Source: Argopecten irradians (taxonomy: Eukaryota > Mollusca > Bivalvia > Pectinida > Pectinidae). From it: a DNA stretch of 64,000 bases. The translations under genes were made by a program, and so were the position numbers. Below, in pieces: positions 11,400 through 23,300 of the stretch. Below the pieces are notes generated by a model, which was given only the letters and a program-made list of their open reading frames with translations, was not told where the DNA came from and did no database searches. The DNA is taken from contig NC_091147.1 of the NCBI RefSeq assembly GCF_041381155.1, positions 39,062,053 through 39,126,052 of the forward strand. Reading direction: 5' to 3'. Positions within the stretch are counted from its first letter, which is position 1. Every line of letters begins with the position of its first letter.

Positions 11400-14300
11400 G
11401 TAAGCAATATACATATATAATAATATGTACAGCTTATCTATTTTTTCGCATACACAATCCGCCTGTTTTCCTGGCATGTGTAACTTTTTTTTAAAAATAT
11501 TTCACTAGCTAGTGTACATGTAATATGGCCTGGTGTGATTTTCTTTTGCTGGAAATTCATAATGACATCAGGAGAAAAGCAATAAAATGACTTCAGCAAA
11601 AAAGATGTGATGTCGTGATGTCAGGATTTCGAGAACGAAGGTACAAAATGATGGCCTCTGCTGAATTTTCTTGTTGTATTTTGACGTGAGATTCTTCGAA
11701 TTGTGGGTTGTTGTAGGTTTTGTGATGAAAACTTTGTGTTTATTATTTCACATGAGAAATAATGTTTGCTCGCCAAGGCTTGTAAAAGTAGAGATTTCTT
11801 ATCTTAAACTTGTTTCATAAAATCTCATATATGAATTTAAAACTTATATATTTAAGACTGATCTATAGCTATTCTGTATTTGCACATAACACAGTTATCT
11901 GCCCTTGCGGGTAGGTATTGATTCACTTGTTATGTCATGTGTTTGTGATCGTACGTAACACCGATCTTTTCAGAGAAAATGACTTAATTTTCGCTCACAA
12001 TGACATAACATATGCATGCATGCAATGCATACCTTATTACCTACCTATATGGGAGATAACTCTGTAATATATAGATATTAAAAAAACAGAATAGAGAATC
12101 CTAGGGACCTCAGAGGCCATATTGTTTTTGTGCCTAGCTACCTTATTCTACACAACAATCTCCAATAATAAGGGCCAGAATAATTAGAAATATGAAAATT
12201 GATCAATGTCAAGTCTAGTTTATTATAGACAATACTTTCCAATAGCCTAAATATTTAATGGTTTTTTTTTTGGTACTCCTACCAGCAATTACACATGCGC
12301 AATCAGTACTTGTATTCCATATAGGAAATAGTGCCACAGAATTTTTTCGGGATGCAATTATTTATTTTTCATATTTTTAACTTAAAGTGAAATTAGAAGC
12401 TTAAACTTTTCAATGGTGGTAATATAATAATGGTGTAAACTAAGTAACTTTTGTAACTGAAGAAAAATACTAAATTGTCTGCTTCTGTTTTTGATAGTGA
12501 AAAAATACCATTTGTCAAAAAATACCATTTGTCAGCGGTGGAGCATCTTTAAGTTTCGATCTCCCAGAATCAGAAAAATAGCCCCGAAAACAAGTCGCTG
12601 CGAAAGTAAATCTCTTTACAGTATTATGGTTATTGTCAATATATATATAGGATCTTAAATGAGTATCCATATTATTTGAGATTTTTTGAAACCTGTCTAA
12701 GAAGTTTTTATTTTTTCGAGCCTTGGCGAGAAAAAATTAAAACTCGGAGACGAGTTTCATAACTTCTTTGCCTGGATTTTTCCAGCGCCCTGGGTGTTTA
12801 TTGGGTCAGATACGGTATGTATATTTAATGTAGATGTATAATCTAGAGTGTTTTTTGTTTACAGCCATACTTGAGGAGATTGTAGAATATTTGATGAGAG
12901 ACAGCAGCGAGAAGACGTACAGACGACTGTTATTCAACAATAAATTCCCAGAGAAGGTAATTGGGGGGCCCCATTGAGATGCAAGTGACCTGTACATTGT
13001 AAACAGATTCTTCTTCTGTCCGCATTGTCTGTCCATATGTCCGTTCATCAGTGCCAGAAAAGTTCAAAGGATTAGCTTAATCACATGATTGGTCAAATTT
13101 TCATTTCTCATTTTCTCTGAAATTTGTGATTATATCTTCACTAAAAATCAGCAAGTAAGTAAAGAATGCAGTTCTTAAGAATCCTAAAAAAAGTGTAAAA
13201 TTTGTAGTACCAGAAATTACTTTTTATCTTTGTTTGAAAATTGTTGTTAGCTCATGATCATGATCAGATCAGTTGGTAGTAGTGGACCAGTAAGTCTGGG
13301 GTCGCTGGTTCAAATCCAGCTGGCGGCATACTTCTCTTGCCCTATTACATTTATAAATTATGGTGCCGTTAGGCTACAGTGTTACACTCCTGTATTAAAT
13401 CATTCACCCCAGAAGTCACATTAGACTCTTCTTAATCAAAGACTAGATCAGTCCATTATGAAATTTCAGGGTTGAAATAGTTAACACTTTTGCTCTTGAT
13501 TTATGAAAATGGTAATTATATAATTACCTGTTTGAATTTAACTATAAATTATGCCAATACTGATACAGGCAAACTTTGTAACATTATACATCAGATTTAT
13601 TTCAATTTATTTCCAGGAGTTACTGCCCCTGATTATGCACATCAAAGACGACCACACCAACCTGCAGGAGGCACTGAGGTCAGTTTCTGTCAGTTAGAGG
13701 GATTTTTAGACAAACAAATTCCCAAAAGTCTGTTTGGAATTCGTCTATAATATACAGTAAACCAATTAATTTTCAAAAAAGTGATAAGAATTTGCAAAAT
13801 TAATTGCTGCGAAATTGTTCTGGTTAAATTAAAGTAGAAACAGATGGCAAAATAAAATCCCTGTGAAAAAAAGTTGGGCATGAAAAGCGAAATTATGTCT
13901 CCGTGAAAAATTGTTGGTCATGAAATGTGAAATTAAGTCGCTGTGAAAAATTGTTGGGCATGAAATGTGAAATTAAGTCACTGTGAAAAATGGTTGGGCA
14001 TGAAAACACGGAATTAAGTCACTGTGAAAAATTGTTGGGCATGAAAACACGAAATTATGTTGCTGTAAAAAATTGTTGGGCATGAAAACGCGAAATTATG
14101 TCGCTGTGAAAAATTGTTGAGCATGAAAACGTGAAATTAATTCGCTGTGAAAAATTGTTGAGCATGAAAACGCGAAATTATGTCGCTGTGAAAAATTGTT
14201 GAGCATGAAAACGCGAAATTAAGTTGCTGTGAAAAATTGTTGATCATGAAAACGGGAAATTAAGTCGCTGTGAATATAAGTTGGTTTACAGTATTTGATA

Positions 14301-17300
14301 GTTCAGAAAAGTGTTAGAATATTTAAATAATAACCGGGTATACGCTAGTCACTTGTTGATCAACTTAGTAAATTTTCTTTTTTCTACATGATTCTGTATG
14401 ATTGGTTCCATCAGATTTTTCAGTCAATGTTTTAAATAGTCAAAGAGATTGACGATTGTATGTACACTCTGTGAGAGTCGCATATAAACAGTGTTAATAT
14501 CGAATACTGCTGTAAGCTCTATTAAGATACATAGATTGGATGCTATTTCAGTTCTGGTTTTTTCTAACATCTCAAACACATTCACATTTTATTATATAAG
14601 TACATGTTTCTGACTCGATAGACATGTATAATGTATGTTACTGAAGCAAGAGACCTAAGGGTCATAAAACAATTTAAGACTTAAGGTTTTGCTTAGCCAA
14701 TCAAAAATGATTTAACTTTTTGTAACGTCATCTGTGATTGGCTAAGTCTAAACTTAAGACTGTTGAAGACTTAAGACTGTTTCATGATCTTGAGGCCAGG
14801 TCTCCATGGACACAGGTGATTTCACTGATCACTATCCTCCTCCACACATGAAGAGTTCTTAGTTTGAAAGGGTTTGGGGATTGGTTTCTATTTATAGACT
14901 GTTGGATTCTATTTATAGAAAGACTTCATTGAAAACAAAACTTTTTGGCTTATCTGGCCCCCCCGGTTGAAGCGTGTAGCATAGTGTAAAAAAGTGTGGG
15001 TCTCTTACATTAAGACAGAACTATAACTTTGTGTTGCCTAAACATTTTATTGAATTGACCCCTGGAAATTCATAATGAAATCTTATAGTCTTTGAATTAG
15101 CAGAGTTAATATACGTTTTCAGGGGTGAATAAGGGGACCCCTAGATATTCATTAAGAATTCTTCTAGCCTTTGAATTAGAAGGGGTCAGTGAGTTAATGA
15201 ATTAAATAAAAGACCAATATCTGACTGTTTTTATTATAAGATAATTGAAAGTAACAGAAAAGTAAACAATGCCATTTGTAGGCTGATGATCTTACTAACG
15301 AACCCAGTCGAGTACGATGTTGACATCAACGAGAGACCGAAACCTCCGTGGGTTTACGAACTGGAGAATTACGTAAAGCAGACGATGGAAAAGTCTTTCT
15401 GTAAAGGGTTTATCATCCCTGTCCTGGAAGAAGTCAAACTCCTGCTGGAAGAGGTGAGTATCGAATTATCACTCACAAAATCAGATCAGGCTCCAATTTC
15501 TCGAAACAAAAGTGCAGACTTAAGTCAAAACTTCAGTTTTTAGCTCACCTGGCCCGAAGGGCCGGTGAGCTTATGTCATGGCGCGGCGTCCGTCGTCCGT
15601 CGTCCGTCCGTCCGTCCGTCCGTCCGTCTGTCCGTCAACATTTCCTTTAAATCGCTACTAGTCATAGAGTTCTGCATGGATTGTAACCAAATTTGGCCAC
15701 AAACATCCTTGGGGGAAGGGGAACAGAACTTGTATAAATTTTGGCTCTGACCCCCCGGGGGCAGGAGGGGCGGGGCCCAATAGGGGAAATAGAGGTAAAT
15801 CCTTTAAATCGCTACTTGTCATAGAGTTCTGAATGGAATGTAACAAAATTTGGCCACAAACATCCTTGGGGGAAGGGGAACAGAACTTGTATAAATTTTG
15901 GCTCTGACCCCCCGGGGGCAGGAGGGGCGGGGCCCAATAGGGGAAATAGAGGTAAATCCTATAAATTGCTACTAGTCGTAGAGTTCTGCATGGATTGTAA
16001 CCAAATTTGGCCAGAAACATCCTTGGGGGAAGGGGAACAGAACTTGTATAAATTTTGGCTCTGGCCCCCCGGGGGCTGGAGGGGTGGGGCCCAATAGGGG
16101 AAATAGAGGTAAATCCTTTAATTCGCTACTAGTCATAGAGTTCTGCATGGAATGTAACCAAATTTGGCCAGAAATATCCTTGGGAGAATAAGAACTGAGT
16201 TTGTATAAATTTTGGCTCTGGTCCCCGGGGCAGGAGGGGCGGGGCCCAATAGGGGAATTATAGGTAAATTCTATAAATTGCTACTTAATTCTCCAAGAGT
16301 TTTGTATGGATTGTAACTAAATTTTGCCACAAAAATCCTTGGGGGTAGGAGAACAGAACTTGTATAAATTTTGGCTCTGATCCCCCGAGGGTAGGAGAGG
16401 TGGGGCCCAATAGGGGAAATAGAGGTAAATTCTTTAAATCGCTACTAGTCATAGAGTTCTGCATGGAATGTAACCAAATTTGGCCAGAAACATCCTTTGT
16501 GGAAGGGGAACAGAACTTGTATAAATTTTGGCTCTGACCCCCAGGGGGCAGGAGGGGTGGGGCCCAATAGGGGATTTAGAGGTTAATATTAAAATTCCTT
16601 CAGAAAAGAAACAATGAACCTGTATTCAGAAAATTATTTGGCATTACAAACCAGGTGAGCGATACAGGCCCTCTGGGCCTCTTGTTCTACTTATATAACT
16701 TATATGAACAATTGTGACTTAAGTAAAATTTTGTCTTAAGTTTGTTTCGAGAAATCGGGGCCAGAACCTAGAGAGATATCTGCGAATTTTAGATCTCTCA
16801 AGTAGCAAGTAAGCTGACTGCCATGTTTGTTTACGCAAGAGAAATCCCTCTGTATATAGTAAGTCCTTGTATATTACAGAGTTATCTGCCCATGCGTGTA
16901 GGTTATGATTGTGATGATGTCACATGTTTGCGTGTGTAAAATCATGACATGCTTTTCGAAGAAATGTCCTGAGTCTCGCTCACAAAACATTGACGTCTTA
17001 TATGTAAGGGAGATTACTCTGTAAAAACCGAATATATAGCTGGACATGATTGAGGCGAAAAGAATATGTCAGCATTGTATTATGTAAACTGTATTAATGT
17101 AGCCAAGGCTTTTGAGTACATTCTTGTGATGTATGTTCCATTCTCTCTGTACAGTGTGCTCAGCAGGCATAGTTGAAGGCTACCAAATCCATAATCTCTT
17201 TAAAATCACCACATATCTTAGGGTTTTAATGGATATTAACTCAATCATCCCTGAAATTTCATAATGGACTCTTCTGGTCCTTGATTAAGGAGAGTTTAAA

Positions 17301-20300
17301 TGTGTCTTCAGGGGTGACTGAGTTAATCAAATATGGTTAAAATTATTCTGTACGGAAATTGATAGAAAAGATCATATAATACTCCCTTCCAGAAGATTTG
17401 GACAACTTGTGGCCCAAATGGGTGAATTTCGACACTGCAGTAGCTTGTCACAGACTAGTTTACACTGTTACCATTTAAATTTTTCAAACATGTCTATGTT
17501 AAGTTTTGGTTTCACTCAGAAGTAAGAGTTGTACCCTTCAAGCTACCTGTTCAAAACTGCTAGTACAATTACCCACTCTTCCAAAATTTATCTGGAGCAC
17601 AGTGAATTATGACAAATCTTTCTATTAAAATCACTTTTCATAGATGACCGGAAGAATAATATCCTTCCTTTTGAGTGGGGGATTGGAAGAGATCTATATA
17701 TGGGTTTCTCTGGACCCCATTTCTCTCTCTACTTTGACTCCATTTTCAAATAATTTGTTGGTGCTTGTTTTTTACAGAGTGGACCATACAGCCTAACAGA
17801 AGATTCCTTACTGGCTGTAAACAACTGTATCTTCATGATACGTAATCTCCTGTACATGGTGGACTTCAACCAGGACAACTCTACTGTACTCCAGCACATT
17901 GAACGTGTCAAGTAAGTCAGATCCACTGTACTCTAGCACATTGAACGTGTCAAGTAAGTCAGATCCACTGTTCTCCAGCACATTGAACGTGTCGAGTAAG
18001 TCAGATCCACTGTACTCCAGCACATTGAACGTGTCAAGTAAGTCAGATCCACTGTACTCCAGCACATTGAACGTGTCAAGTAAGTCAGATCCACTGTACT
18101 CCAGCACATTGAACGTGTCGAGTAAGTCAGATCCACTGTAATCCAGCACATTGAACGTGTCGAGTAAGTCAGATCCACTGTAATCCAGCACATTGAACGT
18201 GTCAAGTAAGTCAGATCCACTGTACTCCAGCACATTGAACGTGTCAAGTAAGTCAGATCCACTGTACTCCAGCACATTGAACGTGTCAAGTAAGTCAGAT
18301 CCACTGTACTCCAGCACATTGAACGTGTCAAGTAAGTCAGATCCACTGTACTCCAGCACATTGAACGTGTCAAGTAAGTCAGATCCACTGTACTCCAGCA
18401 CATTGAACGTGTCGAGTAAGTCAGATCCACTGTAATCCAGCACATTGAACGTGTCGAGTAAGTCAGATCCACTGTACTCCAGCACATTGAACGTGTCAAG
18501 TAAGTCAGATCCACTGTACTCCAGCACATTGAACGTGTCAAGTAAGTCAGATCCACTGTACTCCAGCACATTGAACGTGTCAAGTAAGTCAGATCCACTG
18601 TACTCCAGCACATTGAACGTGTCGAGTAAGTCAGATCCACTGTAATCCAGCACATTGAACGTGTCGAGTAAGTCAGATCCACTGTAATCCAGCACATTGA
18701 ACGTGTCAAGTAAGTCAGATCCACTGTACTCCAGCACATTGAACGTGTCAAGTAAGTCAGATCCACTGTACTCCAGCACATTGAACGTGTCAAGTAAGTC
18801 AGATCCACTGTACTCCAGCACATTGAACGTGTCAAGTAAGTCAGATCCACTGTACTCCAGCACATTGAACGTGTCAAGTAAGTCAGATCCACTGTACTCC
18901 AGCACATTGAACGTGTCAAGTAAGTCAGATCCACTGTAATCCAGCACATTGAACGTGTCAAGTAAGTCAGATCCACTGTACTCCAGCACATTGAACGTGT
19001 CAAGTAAGTCAGATCCACTGTACTCCAGCACATTGAACGTGTCAAGTAAGTCAGATCCACTTCATCCAGCACATTGAACGTGTCAAGTAAGTCAGATCCA
19101 CTGTACTCCAGCACATTGAACGTGTCAAGTAAGTCAGATCCACTGTACTCCAGCACATTGAACGTGTCGAGTAAGTCAGATCCACTGTACTCCAGCACAT
19201 TGAACGTGTCAAGTAAGTCAGATCCACTGTACTCCAGCACATTAACTGCGAGATTGGAACTCGTGTTGCCCTGAAGTGTAACTGCATAACTCAGGCAGTG
19301 GTACACTTTACCTTAAAGAAAGTGTGAAATCATGATGAAAGTTCTGTCAATCAACATGTCTGAGTATTACATTAACTTATTTACTTAGGTGATTATATTT
19401 CATGTATTTCGGGAACAAATAAAATTCATAAGAATAAAACACGGCAAAAATGTATGAACTACTAGTACGCTTTTAACTGTAAATAGGGAAAATAAATTGG
19501 CTGTGAAAGAGTTGTCATGGATGTAATGGCGAAATTAAGTCGCTACGAAAATAAGATGGTGTACAGAGAATTAATGTTACATATACTTGAATGTATTATG
19601 AAAGATTTGGTCGGTACCGACAAAGCGCTTTTCACATTAAACAGGATAATAAAAATATACAAGCCTGAATTCATGAGGTTCAACATTATAAAGTATTCTT
19701 TAATCAAATATATTTGCAGACTTCTGTTGGATTGTGGATTTGAAGAAGTTCTCATTTCTCTCCTGGGAAGAAAAGAGTTGGTGAGTACAGTTTTCATTTC
19801 AAATACTATCTTGTAAAGAACCATATTTCATTTTGATCATGGTTGTTTCCGAAAAGTCTAAAATTCTCCTTGGAAAGGATCTGTCTTAGAATAATTGTAG
19901 ATGCAAAGGTTTGAATAAATTTTGTCGGAAGATTTATTTAAATAGATAAAACATACAACATTTTCATCTACAGAGCAAGTGGAGTGATGGTATAATGCAG
20001 ATCTGCTGGCTGATATATAAAGGAAAGGTAAGTCAGCATTTACTGAAGTAGTAGTAATAGTCTAGAGTCGTTTTCGTTTGTTCGGAACAACCGGTTGGAC
20101 CGTTTGTAAAAATTATTATTTAAAGTATAAATCCTGACGGACCTGCAGTTTTTGATACAGGCCTGTGAGGGCTTTGTCATAGCTCGTCTGAAAACAGTAT
20201 AAAATCACCAAGTCCTTCTTTAATTCATAAACGAACAACTAGGTCCAACAAGTCAAACTGCATAATCTAAAAAGTCAGTTGTTGAGTTTTGTAAGAAAAG

Positions 20301-23300
20301 GAAGGTAAGTCAATGTGTCATCAAGAAGGGAGATAAGTCGTCATTGAGTTTTGTTACAGAAGGGAGGTTAGTCAATGTGTAATCAATAAGGGAGATAAGT
20401 CAATGTGTGATCAGTAAGGGAGATAAGTGTAGTCAAAAATGGAGACAAGTCAATGTGTATGTTGTTATATATATCTGTATGTTATTGCAACTCTGGTGAA
20501 ATTATTTGAAGTTTCAAATGCTTACAGCTCTTTGAATTGTAAAACTTCAATGCTGAACTTGACATTTCCGATACTTACAGCTCTTTGAAGTTGAAAACTT
20601 CAGTGCTGAAGATGTCATTTCAGATACTTACAGCTCTTTGAATTATAAAACTTCTTTGTCATTTCAGACGCTTACAGCTCTTTGAATTGTACAACTCTAA
20701 TGCTGAATTTGTTGTTTCAGACAAATATATTGTTTTCCAACTTAATTGACACGATGCATGGGCGGCCGATGATAGAATGTTCACCTGTTGAATATGGCCG
20801 ATTATCGGACCTCGATACAAGTGGATTCAATGACATTTTCAATAACACATGTAACATCAATCTGGACGGATGTGACCAGAGATGTCGGCCAATGGACAGC
20901 ATGGATCTGTTTCTACAACCATACCAAGAGTCCAACAATCTGTTAAATATGACTGCAGCCATGTCACTGCTAACCTCTAGTGGGGTCCCAGAGTTCAGGT
21001 ACACATCTGTTAAATATGACTGCAGCCTTGTCACTTCTAACCTCTAGTGGGGTCCCAGAGTTCAGGTACACATCTGTTAAATATGACTGTAGCCATTTCA
21101 CTGCTAACCTTCAGTGGGGTCCCAGAGTTCAGGTACACATCTGTTAAATATGACTGTAGCCATGTCACTGCTTACCTTCAGTGGGGTCCCAGAGTCCAGG
21201 TACACATCTGTTAAATATGACTGCAGCCATGTCACTGCTTACCTTCAGTGGGGTCCCAGAGTTCAGGTACACATCTGTTAAATATGACTGCAGCCATGTC
21301 ACTGCTAACCTCTAGTGGGGTCCCAGAGTTCAGGTACACATCTGTTAAATATGACTGCAGCCTTGTCACTGCTAACCTCTAGTGGGGTCCCAGAATTCAG
21401 GTACATGACTGCAGCCATGTCACTGCTTACCTTCAGTAGGGTCCCAGAGTTCAGGTTACACATCTGTTAAATATGACTGCAGCCATGTCACTGCTTACCT
21501 TCAGTGGGGTCCCAGAGTTCAGGTACACATCTGTTAAATATGACTGCAGCCATGTCACTGCTTACCTTCAGTGGGGTCCCAGAGTTCAGGTACACATCTG
21601 TTAAATATGACTGCAGCCATGTCACTGCTTACCTTCAGTGGGGTCCCAGAATTCAGGTACACATCTGTTAAATATGACTGTAGCCATGTCACTGCTTACC
21701 TTCAGTGGGGTCCCATAGTTCAGGTACACATCTGTTAAATATGACTGCAGCCATGTCACTGCTTACCTTCAGTGGGGTCCCAGAGTCCAGGTACACATCT
21801 GTTAAATATGACTACAGCCATGTCACTGCTAACCTTCAGTGGGGTCACAGAGTTCAGGTACACATCTGTTAAATATGACTGCAGCCATGTCACTGCTTAC
21901 CTTCAGTGGGGTCCCAGAGTCCAGGTACACATCTGTTAAATATGACTACAGCCATGTCACTGCTAACCTTCAGTGGGGTCCCAGAGTTCAGGTACACATC
22001 TGTTAAATATGACTGCAGCCATGTCACTGCTTACCTTCAGTGGGGTCCCAGAGTCCAGGTACACATCTGTTAAATATGACTACAGCCATGTCACTGCTAA
22101 CCTTCAGTGGGGTCCCAGAGTTCAGGTACACATCTGTTAAATATGACTGCAGCCATGTCACTGCTTACCTTCAGTGGGGTCCCAGAGTTCAGGTACACAT
22201 CTGTTAAATATGACTGCAGCCATGTCACTGCTTACCTTCAGTGGGGTCCCAGAATTCAGGTACACATCTGTTAAATATGACTGTAGCCATGTCACTGCTT
22301 ACCTTCAGTGGGGTCCCATAGTTCAGGTACACATCTGTTAAATATGACTGCAGCCATGTCACTGCTTACCTTCAGTGGGGTCCCAGAGTCCAGGTACACA
22401 TCTGTTAAATATGACTACAGCCATGTCACTGCTAACCTTCAGTGGGGTCACAGAGTTCAGGTACACATCTGTTAAATATGACTGCAGCCATGTCACTGCT
22501 TACCTTCAGTGGGGTCCCAGAGTTCAGGTACACATCTGTTAAATATGACTGCAGCCATGTCACTGCTAACCTTCAGTGGGGTCCCAGAATTCAGGTACAC
22601 ATCTGTTAAATATGACTGCAGCCATGTCACTGCTAACCTTCAGTGGGGTCCCAGAATTCAGGTACACATCTGTTAAATATGACTGTAGCCATGTCACTGC
22701 TTACCTTCAGTGGGGTCCCAGAGTCCAGGTACACATCTGTTAAATATGACTGCAGCCATGTCACTGTTAACCTCTAGTGGGGTCCCAGAGTTCAGGTACA
22801 CATCTGTTAAATATGACTGCAGCCATGTCACTGCTTACCTTCAGTGGGGTCCCAGAGTTCAGGTTACACATTTGTTAAATATGACTGCAGCCATGTCACT
22901 GCTAACCTTCAGTGGGGTCCCAGAGTTCAGGTACACATCTGTTAAATATGACTGCAGCCATGTCACTGCTTACCTTCAGTGGGGTCCCAGAGTCCAGGTA
23001 CACATCTGTTAAATATGACTACAGCCATGTCACTGCTAACCTTCAGTGGGGTCCCAGAGTTCAGGTACACATCTGTTAAATATGACTGCAGCCATGTCAC
23101 TGCTTACCTTCAGTGGGGTCCCAGAGTTCAGGTACACATCTGTTAAATATGACTGCAGCCATGTCACTGCTAACCTTCAGTGGGGTCCCAGAGTTCAGGT
23201 ACACAGCTGTTAAATATGACTGCAGCCATGTCACTGCTAACCTTCAGTGGGGTCCCAGAATTCAGGTACACATCTGTTAAATATGACTGTAGCCATGTCA

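Noticed and set aside
13286..13330. Functional tRNA gene
   Set aside because: A and B boxes are present but there is no acceptor stem or full cloverleaf; better explained as a SINE head.
17808..19306. Two long minus-strand open frames (407 and 457 codons) across the 42-bp array
   Set aside because: They exist only because the unit length is a multiple of three; the translation is the repeat itself (SGSDLLDTFNVLEY or VDLTYLTRSMCW) and the strand is opposite to the timeless exons.
19517..19816. 99-codon plus-strand frame starting MDVMAKLSRYENKMV
   Set aside because: Only the part at 19720-19780 (exon 6) matches TIM; the upstream part is MITE-derived sequence (GCGAAATTAAGTCGCTACG) before a good splice acceptor.
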